A DNA stretch of 64,000 bases. Source: a virus. Shown here in pieces: positions 55,606 to 62,747 of the stretch. The notes under the pieces are model-generated. The model searched no databases. It saw only the letters and a list, made by a program, of their open reading frames with translations, and had not been told where the DNA came from. The stretch spans positions 1-64,000 of the IMG/VR virus record IMGVR_UViG_3300047564_003078, one strand, 5' to 3'. Each line of letters starts with the position of its first letter. The stretch's first letter is position 1. Both the position numbers and the translations under genes were made by a program.

Positions 55606-55773
55606 TCAAAGACTGTTCATATATAGCAGCCAGCCTAGGAGACCAAACACCGCAAACAGCACCACCGGACGTGTCATGATCTTGAAAATCAAACCAACCA
55701 CACCCAAGATGATCAAGGCACTCAGTGCCAAGACCACTACAGAGAACGAATCCATCATCGCAGGATCCATCAT
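55606..55773 (-). CDS. 55-residue two-span membrane protein
   Basis: MMDPAMMDSFSVVVLALSAL... with hydrophobic segments at about 10-29 and 35-52 (VVLFAVFGLLGWLLYM). ATGA overlap with the upstream gene. Holin-like in size, but early expression argues against that. Confidence 0.6.
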   Translation of the reverse strand: MMDPAMMDSFSVVVLALSALIILGVVGLIFKIMTRPVVLFAVFGLLGWLLYMNSL

Positions 55774-56171
55774 ACCATCGACTCCATCTCTGAGATCACA
55801 GTCTGGATCTGCTGATCAAATAGGCCTTTGTAGGGCAGTCCGAAGTGCCAAGCCACATAGTCCGAACCATAAGCCAGGTCGTTCTCAGTGAATGCTTCAG
55901 CTTCGAGGATCCAACGGATGGCAGTCAGCTCGTCCTTAGCACCAATCAGCATGTAGCCTTGGACACGCTGGTGGAACGCAATCTCTGCACGAGCATAGGC
56001 GTCCTTCTGCCGTGCTGTCTCAGTGGCCAGTTCCTCCAGCAGGTTGTCCCACATGGATTGACGAGTGTCGTCGCCGCACTGGCTCCACTCTTCCCAGAAG
56101 TACTCGGTCGGACGATAGCCGCGAGCGTCCTTGTGGAGGTCGGAAACGATCTGCTCATCGAAAGTATACAT
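55770..56171 (-). CDS. Early protein, unknown
   Basis: 133 aa, helical and acidic (TEYFWEEWSQCGDDTRQSMW, ETARQKDAYARAEIAFHQRV). Conserved type in phage early regions. Coupled to the small membrane protein. Unknown. Confidence 0.7.
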   Translation of the reverse strand: MYTFDEQIVSDLHKDARGYRPTEYFWEEWSQCGDDTRQSMWDNLLEELATETARQKDAYARAEIAFHQRVQGYMLIGAKDELTAIRWILEAEAFTENDLAYGSDYVAWHFGLPYKGLFDQQIQTVISEMESMV

Positions 56172-56206
56172 CTTGTGTCCCTCAGTTCTGTTTGCCCTAC
56201 ACGTTT

Positions 56207-56235
56207 AATATAGTAGCCTCACAACCGTTTGTCAA
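56207..56235 (-). promoter_or_regulatory. Early promoter (operon from 56171)
   Basis: TTGACA, 17 nt, TATATT; leader CGTGTAGGGCAAAC. Confidence 0.85.
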
Positions 56236-56266
56236 GAGGTAGAAGAAGATTTTTTTAAACTTCTTT

Positions 56267-56343
<77 letters not shown>

Positions 56344-56356
56344 AGCAAAAGAAGTT

Positions 56357-56433
56357 TGGTAGGACCTGCAGGACTCGAACCTGCAACCGACCCGTTATGA
56401 GCGGGGGGCTCTAACCAATTGAGCTAAGGTCCC
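56357..56433 (-). tRNA. tRNA with CAT anticodon (Ile2 or Met)
   Basis: Acceptor GGGACCT / AGGTCCT with a G1-U72 pair, anticodon loop CTCATAA, T-arm GGTTCGAGTCC, A73 and encoded CCA. The D-arm and overall body resemble tRNA-Ile2 (lysidine-modified, reads AUA), which T4-like phages often carry; elongator Met cannot be excluded. Confidence 0.85.
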
Positions 56434-56439
56434 AAACTT

Positions 56440-56522
56440 TGGTACGGGCACCCGGACTCGAACCGGGATGCATTAAGCGAGAGATTTTAAGTCTCTTGTG
56501 GCTACCATTTCACCATGCCCGC
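56440..56522 (-). tRNA. tRNA-Leu(TAA)
   Basis: 83 nt with encoded CCA. Anticodon loop CTTAAAA (TAA), short class II variable arm, D-arm TGGTGAAATGG, T-arm GGTTCGAGTCC. G1-U72 acceptor pair. Six nt from the CAT tRNA; the three genes form one leftward cluster. Confidence 0.92.
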
Positions 56523-56532
56523 ATAGATTTAT

Positions 56533-56721
56533 TTATACTGGTACATTCTCGAACATATCGTTAATTCGACATTGACGTTCCGTCTCTTCATCGATTTGAC
56601 GAACTTCTGTTTCCAGCCGAACAATGTATTGATCCAGTGCTTGGCGAATCTTAGCTGTCGGAAGTTCGGCAATATCGCCTAGCTTGCTGATGACTGCGAT
56701 CAGTGTCATGTAATCGTTCAT
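56533..56721 (-). CDS. Small early protein
   Basis: 62 aa, MNDYMTLIAVISKLGDIAEL..., helical and acidic. Starts 10 nt upstream of the tRNA cluster in the direction of reading, so the tRNAs are probably co-transcribed from its promoter. Confidence 0.7.
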   Translation of the reverse strand: MNDYMTLIAVISKLGDIAELPTAKIRQALDQYIVRLETEVRQIDEETERQCRINDMFENVPV

Positions 56722-56851
56722 TGTGTCCCTCTTTGCTGTCTACATGTTTAATATAGTGGCCGTCTTCGGGTTTGTCAAGACCTAAAAAGTCTTTTTTTAG
56801 AATTTCCAGCTGCTCCAGTGCATCCGGATACCGCTCCAGCAGACTGTCCAT
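56651..56851 (-). CDS. Possible small ORF overlapping a promoter
   Basis: Starts MDSLLERYPDALEQLEILKK, with ATG overlapping the stop of the 29-aa ORF (TGATG). The second half runs through the promoter at 56750-56778 and the next gene, so only the beginning looks coding. Tentative. Confidence 0.3.
   Translation of the reverse strand: MDSLLERYPDALEQLEILKKDFLGLDKPEDGHYIKHVDSKEGHNERLHDTDRSHQQARRYCRTSDS
56750..56778 (-). promoter_or_regulatory. Early promoter (56533-56721 and tRNAs)
   Basis: TTGACA, 17 nt, TATATT; GTCTT and AAGAC form a 5-bp inverted repeat around the -35. Confidence 0.85.
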
Positions 56852-56940
56852 CAGCAGGTCTCCATCACATAGCCGTCCTCTTCTGCTTGCCGCAGCAGGT
56901 GTTCAATATAGTCCAGATAATCTTGGATAGTCAAGTCCAT
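56851..56940 (-). CDS. 29-residue ORF with strong SD
   Basis: MDLTIQDYLDYIEHLLRQAE... ending GYVMETC. AAGGAG lies 7 nt before the ATG. Directly after the 94-aa gene, in one operon. Acidic helix; unknown. Confidence 0.5.
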   Translation of the reverse strand: MDLTIQDYLDYIEHLLRQAEEDGYVMETC

Positions 56941-56950
56941 GTCGTTCTCC

Positions 56951-57235
56951 TTATGCCGGAATCTTTTTGATGTTGAGGTCTTGTGCTTCGTAGTCTGCAT
57001 CGATAGTGCCGCTGACGAAGTAACGACGACGAGTGCCGTCGTGCTCAAAGCCCATCTCGTGAGTATAGTTCTCCTTGGGCAGGTAAGCAAAGCCGCGATA
57101 GTTATCAGTCTCCATCAACACGGCTTCGATCACCGCAGCAACCGCCTCACGCTCTTCAGCGGTGGTGTGCTTGGCAGCAAGAAAGTTATTCGCAATCCGC
57201 AGTACCTTGCCAACTTCAATCGTCTTACGTGCCAT
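56951..57235 (-). CDS. Early protein, unknown
   Basis: 94 aa. MARKTIEVGKVLRIANNFLA, TTAEEREAVAAVIEAVLMET, then an aromatic beta part (RGFAYLPKENYTHEMGFEHD). Unknown. Confidence 0.7.
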   Translation of the reverse strand: MARKTIEVGKVLRIANNFLAAKHTTAEEREAVAAVIEAVLMETDNYRGFAYLPKENYTHEMGFEHDGTRRRYFVSGTIDADYEAQDLNIKKIPA

Positions 57236-57269
57236 CTGCGTGCCTCCTGGCGTTGCTGTCTACAGTTTA

Positions 57270-57298
57270 CATATAGTGGCCGCAACCCGCTTTGTCAA
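57270..57298 (-). promoter_or_regulatory. Early promoter (operon from 57235)
   Basis: TTGACA, 17 nt, TATATG; leader CTGTAGACAGCAACG. Confidence 0.8.
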
Positions 57299-57316
57299 GA
57301 GGGCTGCGACATTTTT

Positions 57317-57724
57317 TTATGCTTCTTCTGTTTCCAATGCACGAGCAAGGTCGTAGATGCCGTTGTAGGTGCTCACCTGCCAGCCAGCACCAGGAGTGAA
57401 CAGGTAGTCATACTCCTGCCCGTTCTCAGCAACGAACTGACGCCAGTTGTGTGCAGTGCGAGCATCAACATCACGCTCGCCACGATCGCGAGCATAGGAA
57501 TTGGTTTCGCCCGCAGGAGCATTGTCAAAGTCGTGAGCAGTGCCAATCTCAGCACCAAGCGAACTGATATCGCCAAGACCGATCAACTCACGCACCTTAG
57601 CTTCGTCCGTATAGTTCTCAGCAAGGATTCGGCCGTTGTGGCTCAAGTAGCCGTCCCAGTGGCAGTAGATGCCCGTAACCGAACCGTCTTCATTCTGGAT
57701 CCCAATAGTTGAACGAGTTCCCAT
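57317..57724 (-). CDS. Conserved phage early protein (MGTRSTIG family)
   Basis: 135 aa. MGTRSTIGIQNEDGSVTGIY, CHWDGYLSHNGRIL, LGDISSLGAEIGTAHDFDN and YARDRGERD are the conserved blocks of a family very common in large phages and mobile elements, with no assigned function. Confidence 0.85.
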   Translation of the reverse strand: MGTRSTIGIQNEDGSVTGIYCHWDGYLSHNGRILAENYTDEAKVRELIGLGDISSLGAEIGTAHDFDNAPAGETNSYARDRGERDVDARTAHNWRQFVAENGQEYDYLFTPGAGWQVSTYNGIYDLARALETEEA

Positions 57725-57763
57725 AGTAGCCTCCTCAGGCGTTGTGTTGCTGTCTACAGTTTA

Positions 57764-57792
57764 CATATAGTCACGGGCGACCCAAAGGTCAA
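57764..57792 (-). promoter_or_regulatory. Early promoter (57317-57724)
   Basis: TTGACC, 17 nt, TATATG; leader CTGTAGACAGCAACACA. Confidence 0.8.
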
Positions 57793-57797
57793 GTGGT

Positions 57798-58163
57798 TCA
57801 GGCAAATTCTTTTGCACCTGTGATCACATAATCCTGCCGCCAGCTGCCGATGCGGATATCCGTGTAGTGGCTGCGGTGGAAGTAGTCCGTCATTGAGTCG
57901 TCGTGGTTGAAGTAGTCCGGGCCCTTCATAGCAGCCAGCAACTCAGTGAGGAAGCGACGAGCGACACCAGTGTAATGCTCGTGGATCCAATACTCGTTGA
58001 CATCAATGTTGGTGCCGCCAAAGTCAATGGGTCCGCTCTTGATCTTCACAACCAGAGTGCTGTGATGACCAACGCTGATGGTGCCCTTCATCTTGTACTT
58101 GGCGAGCACGGCACGGATCCCCGGTGCCAGCTTGGACTTGTCTTCCTGCGAAACATATGCCAT
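57798..58163 (-). CDS. Conserved phage/plasmid early protein
   Basis: 121 aa. YKMKGTISVGHHSTLVVKIK, GPIDFGGTNIDVNEYWIHEH and FHRSHYTDIRIGSW are hallmark blocks of a protein widespread in phages and conjugative plasmids; role unknown. Confidence 0.8.
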   Translation of the reverse strand: MAYVSQEDKSKLAPGIRAVLAKYKMKGTISVGHHSTLVVKIKSGPIDFGGTNIDVNEYWIHEHYTGVARRFLTELLAAMKGPDYFNHDDSMTDYFHRSHYTDIRIGSWRQDYVITGAKEFA

Positions 58164-58193
58164 GTCGTGTGCTCCTGTGTTGCCTACATGTTT

Positions 58194-58222
58194 AATATAG
58201 TTGCCCCACCTGGTGTTGTCAA
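58194..58222 (-). promoter_or_regulatory. Early promoter (57798-58163)
   Basis: TTGACA, 17 nt, TATATT; GTTGCCCC and GGGGCAAC, an 8-bp inverted repeat, enclose the -35 and spacer. Confidence 0.88.
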
Positions 58223-58242
58223 GAGGGGCAACGACATTTTTT

Positions 58243-58422
58243 TTATTCTAGCACGGTGCTCCAAGGTTGAGCGTTCTGCCACTCTTCGTAGTTCAGCAGG
58301 TGCAGCAGAGTGAGGTGTGTGCCAGCAGTGATGGTCTTACCACTGTCACGATGACGAGCACGCCAGTTGTTCGAACGATAGATGTTCCAGCCACGCTCTG
58401 CGAGTTCTTGCGAGTTCAGCAT
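58243..58422 (-). CDS. 59-residue early protein
   Basis: MLNSQELAERGWNIYRSNNW... ending PWSTVLE. SD AGGGCA. Second gene after the hydrophobic peptide. Trp/Arg/His-rich (RARHRDSGKT). Unknown. Confidence 0.65.
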   Translation of the reverse strand: MLNSQELAERGWNIYRSNNWRARHRDSGKTITAGTHLTLLHLLNYEEWQNAQPWSTVLE

Positions 58423-58434
58423 TGCCCTGCCCTC

Positions 58435-58506
58435 TTAGGCGAAAGTGATGAAGTGGTGTGCAGCGACAGCAATCATGATCGCGGAAAGCAGGATCGGAAG
58501 TTTCAT
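58435..58506 (-). CDS. 23-residue hydrophobic peptide
   Basis: MKLPILLSAIMIAVAAHHFI..., a single membrane span, with its own promoter and leader. Such peptides can modulate a membrane protein or act as toxins; nothing more can be said. Confidence 0.5.
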   Translation of the reverse strand: MKLPILLSAIMIAVAAHHFITFA

Positions 58507-58536
58507 CGTGTGCCTCTTTGTGTTGCCTACAGTTAC

Positions 58537-58565
58537 TATATAGTCACCGTTGAACCGTTTGTCAA
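58537..58565 (-). promoter_or_regulatory. Early promoter (operon from 58506)
   Basis: TTGACA, 17 nt, TATATA; leader CTGTAGGCAACACAAAG. Confidence 0.85.
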
Positions 58566-58570
58566 GTGGC

Positions 58571-58852
58571 TCAAGCAAATTCTTTTACTGGCTTGAGCAA
58601 GCTTGCATGAACCTTCCACGTGGTGTAGGCATTGTCCTGCTTGACTTGGATGGTCTTGATGTTGACTTTGGTCACAGTGCCCAGCACCTGCATACCACGA
58701 GCGGCAAACGATACACGGTCGCCAACAGCGAAACTCACAGCACTCTGACGAGCAAGGTAGGTGCGGCGGTCTTTGATTGCACGAACCACAGCGTTCAGTT
58801 CGTCGTTGTCCATCTTGTGGATTGCAGTGATGGCGGTTGCAAAGTTGTTCAT
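58571..58852 (-). CDS. Early protein with KOW/SH3-like domain
   Basis: 93 aa from ATG 58852. Helical start (NNFATAITAIHKMDNDELNA), then a barrel AVGDRVSFAARGMQVLGTVT / VNIKTIQVKQDN. Resembles the 53058 protein and small KOW-like domains that bind RNA or ribosomal proteins. Confidence 0.75.
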   Translation of the reverse strand: MNNFATAITAIHKMDNDELNAVVRAIKDRRTYLARQSAVSFAVGDRVSFAARGMQVLGTVTKVNIKTIQVKQDNAYTTWKVHASLLKPVKEFA

Positions 58853-58882
58853 CTTGTGGTCCTCTTTGTTGCCTACAGTGTT

Positions 58883-58911
58883 TATATAGTCACCAGTCAA
58901 TGTAAGATCAA
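58883..58911 (-). promoter_or_regulatory. Early promoter (58571-58852)
   Basis: TTGATC, 17 nt, TATATA; leader CTGTAGGCAACAAAGAGG. Confidence 0.8.
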
Positions 58912-58925
58912 GTGGTGCAGGAAAA

Positions 58926-59297
58926 TTATTTTACATGAACCGAGCAGCTCTCTGTTGCGGGTTTGTACACCACAGCATCTGCCGACACGCCTGCCGCAGC
59001 CAGAGCAGCCAGGAAGTCCGCACGACGACGAGCACGATTCAGCACCACTCGGTTGAACTTGACTTCTGTGTGAGCCTCGCGACGAGCAGTGCGACCCCGT
59101 GCTGTCTCGTATATAGCAGCCCAACCTGCGAAGTATTCACGCATGATGCTCTTCACTGTTTCTACTCGCAGTTGATGGGCAGTGCTGTCAAACAGGTTGC
59201 GGTTGGCAAGATACGCTGCCTCTGCACGAGCATTGATGTCTTCTACTGCGAACCATGCGGGCTGACGAGTGTTTGATTCAGTGTCCTTGATCAGCAT
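58926..59297 (-). CDS. Early protein, unknown
   Basis: 123 aa, basic, helical (RGRTARREAHTEVKFNRVVL, NRARRRADFLAALAAAG). First gene of the leftward early block, next to the repeat region, so it would enter the cell or be transcribed very early. DNA-binding is suggested by charge only. Confidence 0.65.
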   Translation of the reverse strand: MLIKDTESNTRQPAWFAVEDINARAEAAYLANRNLFDSTAHQLRVETVKSIMREYFAGWAAIYETARGRTARREAHTEVKFNRVVLNRARRRADFLAALAAAGVSADAVVYKPATESCSVHVK

Positions 59298-59325
59298 GTC
59301 TGTGCTCCTTGCTGCCTACAGTTAC

Positions 59326-59354
59326 TATATAGTCACCCCTCCTACAGTTCGCAA
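59326..59354 (-). promoter_or_regulatory. Early promoter (58926-59297)
   Basis: TTGCGA, 17 nt, TATATA; leader CTGTAGGCAGCAAGGAG. The -35 is the most degenerate of the family. Confidence 0.7.
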
Positions 59355-59411
59355 GAGGCAGCACGAAAAAAAATTTCCGAAAAAAAAGTGAAAAAATCTT
59401 CCTCCAGCCTC

Positions 59412-59439
59412 TTGTAAAGCTCGCAAGCCGCACTATATT
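59412..59439 (+). promoter_or_regulatory. Rightward promoter into the repeat region
   Basis: TTGTAA (59412-59417), 16 nt, TATATT (59434-59439). No ORF follows for about 870 nt, so it would make a non-coding or primer RNA across the palindromes. Confidence 0.6.
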
Positions 59440-59513
59440 AAGTAGTGAGGCCAGCAAAGCACCGCGGACACGGAGCGAGTAGGGGACGCGAGGGTCGCCG
59501 AACCCTGAACCTA

Positions 59514-59654
59514 TGGTTTAATGATTAAACCATTCTCTCCCCGCGAGATAGTTTAACGTTAAACCTTCTCCTCCGATTGGTTTAACACTAAACCATTCAC
59601 CTCGATTCGGTTTAACTCTAAACCATTGCCTCAAACCAGTTTAACATTAAACCA
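59514..59654. repeat. Five GGTTTAA...TTAAACC palindromes
   Basis: Copies at 59514-59532, 59551-59564, 59578-59595, 59608-59625 and 59637-59654. Copies 1 and 2 are perfect palindromes. Centres are spaced about 34, 29, 30 and 29 bp, so they lie on nearly the same DNA face. Confidence 0.9.
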
Positions 59655-59744
59655 TCTGCTTCCCGCCACCAAGATGCACCTTCTTGCCACCACCACCGCC
59701 CCACCACCACAGACAGTTCAACCAACCGCTGAACTTGACCAGCT

Positions 59745-59894
59745 AACCCATCGATCACGGATAGTGTAATGAAATCAATCACTTATACCACCTATTAGAA
59801 CCACCACATAACCCATTGATCTTACACTAGTAAAAAGATCCAACAAAGTCAATAGGTTACACTGCATAGTAGAACCACAGTGTAACCCATTGAA
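59745..59894. repeat. TAACCCATTGA / TTACACT direct and inverted repeats
   Basis: AGAACCAC-n4-TAACCCATTGA occurs at 59795-59820 and 59869-59894. TCAATAGGTTACACTG (59849-59864) pairs with CAGTGTAACCCATTGA (59878-59893) at 15 of 16 positions. A variant TAACCCATCGATCAC lies at 59745-59759. Confidence 0.75.
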
Positions 59895-59947
59895 AGAATT
59901 CGGTTTTTCTCCAACACGGTAATGCCTGTGCCCTATACTCCACTAGA

Positions 59948-60029
59948 GGCTTACCGACACGCCGCTAGACGGCTATCGACGTGTCGCTAGGGGCTTATCG
60001 ACGTGTCGTTAGACACCGTATGACGTGGT
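59948..60029. repeat. Right border repeats (inverse of 50557-50608)
   Basis: Units GGCTTACCGACACGCCGCTA (59948), GGCTATCGACGTGTCGCTAG (59971-59990) and TTATCGACGTGTCGTTAG (59995-60012), plus a degenerate fourth at 60015-60029. Confidence 0.85.
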
Positions 60030-60190
60030 TGATCTGAGATTTTCTAAACTTTTCAAGGATTTGTAGTAGAAAAATCAGATTGAGGTTGAGGTCTTGAGAG
60101 GCATAGTTCAAATACTTTTCACTACTTTTCACTACTTCTCACCTTAGTCTCAACGATTCTCACCTTTGTTTACAGTGTATAAAAGTTCTC

Positions 60191-60218
60191 TTGACAGTGT
60201 GTGTATACAGTGTATAGT
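60191..60218 (+). promoter_or_regulatory. Sigma70-type promoter for nuclease gene
   Basis: TTGACA (60191-60196), 16 nt, TATAGT (60213-60218); about 90 nt leader to ATG 60314. Confidence 0.6.
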
Positions 60219-60313
60219 GTTGTAAAGCTCTTGCCTTTGTACACACTTCTACTGTGAGATCTCTAGCCGCCCTTTGTGGTGTATGTGCAGTTGACTCGCT
60301 AAGTATGTGTGCA

Positions 60314-60583
60314 ATGTATTTGTATGCTATCAAAGACACCACCACAGGTTTAATCAAGTTGGGTTACAGTTCTGATCCAGTCAGTCGTCTACGTGAGTTA
60401 CAAACAGGCAGCAGCAGTGTTCTCGTTTTGGTACACACAGAGGCAGTATCATCAGATGCACGTATACTAGAGCGAGAGTTGCATAGGGATATAAACCATC
60501 TGCGTGTTCGTGGTGAGTGGTTTCGGTTAACGGAATCTTCAGCACGCAATTTAATTCAGTGGTGTGTGATTCGCTATGACTAA
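60314..60583 (+). CDS. T5orf172/GIY-YIG-type nuclease
   Basis: 89 aa from ATG 60314 (ATG 60305 also in frame). MYLYAIKDTTTGLIKLGYSS shows the Y..I....IK.G layout of the MUG113/T5orf172 branch, followed by RLRELQTGSSSVLVLVHTEA, ERELHRDINHLRVRGEWFRL. About the size of a single domain. Possibly a mobile or origin-linked nuclease; ends in TAACAGCGGGG repeats. Confidence 0.8.
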   Translation: MYLYAIKDTTTGLIKLGYSSDPVSRLRELQTGSSSVLVLVHTEAVSSDARILERELHRDINHLRVRGEWFRLTESSARNLIQWCVIRYD

Positions 60584-60670
60584 CAGCGGGGCCTTTTGTA
60601 CTGTGTGTGTTTCTTGTTTTAACCATATACTAACAGCGGGGCCTTTAGGTATCCGTATTGCGGGGCCTTT
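60581..60670. repeat. Three TAACAGCGGGGCCTTT repeats
   Basis: Copies at 60581-60596, 60631-60646 and a shortened GCGGGGCCTTT at 60660-60670. A related CTAACAGCGGGGTT occurs near 52529. Role unknown. Confidence 0.7.
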
Positions 60671-60863
60671 ACTGTGTACTATACTTTATTGTTAACAACA
60701 ATCGTTCAGCTTCTGTGAATCTACTGGGTAGGTCATAGCGAGCGAAGAAGCCTTCGCTGCATCTGCGATAGCACCATAGTTCTGATCCTGAGTCCCAGCG
60801 ATATTCCGCCCAGGAGAATTGGTTGTCTCGGATTTTAAGTGTGCGTTCTTCTGTGAACTTCAT
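60669..60863 (-). CDS. Small protein, unknown
   Basis: 64 aa, MKFTEERTLKIRDNQFSWAE..., Trp/Tyr-rich (YRWDSGSELWCYRRC). A TATAAT -10-like sequence lies about 17 nt upstream of the ATG. Unknown. Confidence 0.6.
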   Translation of the reverse strand: MKFTEERTLKIRDNQFSWAEYRWDSGSELWCYRRCSEGFFARYDLPSRFTEAERLLLTIKYSTQ

Positions 60864-60918
60864 AGCGTTATTGTATTATACTTGGTGTGTTTAATCAACC
60901 TAAAGGATATATAACTGT

Positions 60919-61701
60919 ATGAATTTCATATGTGTAGAACGATCAGGCAATGACTATGGCATCCATGACTTGTGTCGCGGATCCGGTGGAGTGTTTGTTG
61001 ATGTGGGGACCATGCTGGCGGATACAGTACATGATCGTGCTTGGGCAGGCTGTTACAAGCGTGGTCTACATGATCATTGTACTGCTCATGGGTTATCATT
61101 TTACAACACAGACAGTGCATACTTCGGAGATTCGGGCAAGCACAAGAGTTTGTTTAGACTCAGCCGGAACAGTTATCAAAACTTGAATACTATAGTCTGT
61201 AGACCCTTGGCGAGGTTAGAACGTTTGAGTGTGGATACTACAGTAATACCACAAGGTAGTAGTATAGTGTTGGTACCGCCGGATGAGAAAGCCTGTCATA
61301 GATGGGATTTAGGATCACAAGCGTCGTGGATTGAGAACACTTGTGCGGAGATCCAGCGTTACAGTTCAAGACCAATACGTGTAAGACAGCGTCCTACGCA
61401 TCGTTGTGATAGATTGATTTGGAACAGTTTTGTGGATTACCTGCGTGAGGATGCATTTTGTGTAGTTGGCTACAGTAGTGTAGCATTAGTAGAGGCAGCA
61501 CGACATAGTATCCCTGTGGTAGCATTGGGTGAGAGTGCAGTGTCCAGTTTGTATACTTGTGGTTTGGAGTCAGTGGAAGATCTCCGTCCAGCAGAACAGG
61601 ATCACCAGACTGCTTGGCTAGCACATCTCAGTTATTCGCAGTTTGATCGATCGGAGTTGCGGTCAGGTTATGCTTGGGCTGTGATATCAGGGCAGATCTA
61701 G
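60919..61701 (+). CDS. GT-B-like phage glycan protein (family A paralog)
   Basis: 260 aa. IVLVPPDEKACHRWD, ENTCAEIQRYSSRPIRVRQR and DAFCVVGYSSVALVEAARHS align block by block with 28439-29251 (ILICPPSDK, RPIEVRLKP, CLVTFNSIAATEA); both end AHLSYxQF...GxAW. Distant from the glycan block and in a more GC-rich context, so it was duplicated or acquired separately. Confidence 0.7.
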   Translation: MNFICVERSGNDYGIHDLCRGSGGVFVDVGTMLADTVHDRAWAGCYKRGLHDHCTAHGLSFYNTDSAYFGDSGKHKSLFRLSRNSYQNLNTIVCRPLARLERLSVDTTVIPQGSSIVLVPPDEKACHRWDLGSQASWIENTCAEIQRYSSRPIRVRQRPTHRCDRLIWNSFVDYLREDAFCVVGYSSVALVEAARHSIPVVALGESAVSSLYTCGLESVEDLRPAEQDHQTAWLAHLSYSQFDRSELRSGYAWAVISGQI

Positions 61702-61821
61702 TTGTTGTACTAGACTTTCCAGCATAGCATTGTTGCGGCTAGTGGTGATGAGGTTGCTCACGGCCAAAGCAAAGTTGATCAGTATCAGAGCAGGAAATAT
61801 CAATCGCAGGAGTGGTTTCAT
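61687..61821 (-). CDS. 44-residue single-span protein
   Basis: MKPLLRLIFPALILINFALA then VSNLITTSRNNAMLESLVQQ. Late box 4 nt before ATG 61821. N-terminal anchor with a short periplasmic-type helix could fit a spanin-like or small lysis part; speculative. Convergent with the 60919 gene. Confidence 0.6.
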   Translation of the reverse strand: MKPLLRLIFPALILINFALAVSNLITTSRNNAMLESLVQQLDLP

Positions 61822-61825
61822 CGGG

Positions 61826-61841
61826 TATTTAGCACTAAATA
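61826..61841. promoter_or_regulatory. Overlapping divergent late boxes
   Basis: TATTTAGCACTAAATA: leftward GCTAAATA (61826-61833) 4 nt before ATG 61821, and rightward ACTAAATA (61834-61841) 4 nt before GTG 61846. Nearly palindromic. Confidence 0.75.
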
Positions 61842-61845
61842 TTTC

Positions 61846-62718
61846 GTGGCTACTGCATTATTACACAAAGATGATTTACACACTGTATCCCCGGAGGATA
61901 CTAGTGTAACAGTGTTTTGGTTTGAAGAACTTGCACACAGGAATAATTTGCGTTTGCCTTCTGAGTACCAGTATTGGAATGGCTGTCGTCCTTGGCACAC
62001 TTGTGGCGGCGTGGGTTATCTCTACTATCTATGGATCAGTGCAGTGTTTGACACTGTGGTACCCGAACCCGAACGGCATTTTGTTTGTATGAATCACAAT
62101 CCCAGACCACACAGAATCCAGTTCTTGGATCTACTGTGGGAGGAGGGTTTGTTTGGGTATGCTACAGTGAGTTTCCCAGAGAGTGTGCGGTCACCGTGGC
62201 GTGAGCATACTGTGCCTTGGTTGGGGAGTAACCTGGGTCCTACGAGTGTATTGCCAGTGTTGGCACCACCTGTAGAGACATTTGGCACTGTAGCGTTTAG
62301 TTTGATAACAGAAACCAACACTGAACTGTTTGACATTTCGGAGAAGACATTTCAGTGTTTGAGTGTGGCTCAGCCGTTTCTGGTGTGGGGTTGTGCTGGA
62401 GTGCAAGCTTGGCTACGAGACAGAGGCTTTAGAGATCTACCTGGAGTAGACTACAGCTACGACAGCATCCGGGATACCGATCATAGACGGCGAGCTCTTG
62501 TTGCAGAAGTCCGACGTTTGACCGAGCAGGATCCAGTTGAACTCAGTGCTGCTTGGAGACCGACTGCCCTGTACAATCAAAGTCTGTATCGTCGTTATCA
62601 TCGTCGTTTGCGATTGCCTTTTGAATCCAGTTATGATCGTGTTGGACCCTGGGCACAGCGTCAAATCGATTCGTTGCTGAAGTTGCAAAGAGATTATCTG
62701 TTGTATCAGAACACCTAA
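61846..62718 (+). CDS. Phage glycosyltransferase-like (GT10-type C-terminal pattern)
   Basis: 290 aa, GTG start fixed by the late box 4 nt upstream. NHNPRPHRIQFLDLLWEEGL and FDISEKTFQCLSVAQPFLVW resemble phage and fucosyltransferase-like proteins in which an ExxK(T) helix precedes a QPF/V strand. LRDRGFRDLPGVDYSYDSI continues this pattern. Assignment is tentative. Confidence 0.55.
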   Translation: MATALLHKDDLHTVSPEDTSVTVFWFEELAHRNNLRLPSEYQYWNGCRPWHTCGGVGYLYYLWISAVFDTVVPEPERHFVCMNHNPRPHRIQFLDLLWEEGLFGYATVSFPESVRSPWREHTVPWLGSNLGPTSVLPVLAPPVETFGTVAFSLITETNTELFDISEKTFQCLSVAQPFLVWGCAGVQAWLRDRGFRDLPGVDYSYDSIRDTDHRRRALVAEVRRLTEQDPVELSAAWRPTALYNQSLYRRYHRRLRLPFESSYDRVGPWAQRQIDSLLKLQRDYLLYQNT

Positions 62719-62735
62719 CTGCCGCAATTGTACCT

Positions 62736-62743
62736 GTTAAATA
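62736..62743 (+). promoter_or_regulatory. Late box, leaderless
   Basis: GTTAAATA, 4 nt before GTG 62748. Confidence 0.65.
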
Positions 62744-62747
62744 TTCA

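Larger units (their letters stand above)
59355..60313. other. Origin-like non-coding repeat region
   Basis: About 960 bp without a gene. Contains A-runs (59366-59395), a rightward promoter, five GGTTTAA palindromes, TAACCCATTGA repeats, CGACGTGTCG repeats and a second promoter before the nuclease gene. Candidate replication origin or regulatory hub. Confidence 0.6.

Noticed and set aside
59514-59654. CRISPR-like spacing of GGTTTAA elements
   Set aside because: Repeats are short palindromes with only about 11-18 nt between them, and no cas genes are present.
60160-60357. Leftward 65-codon ORF
   Set aside because: Antisense to the promoter and start of the T5orf172 gene; no SD.
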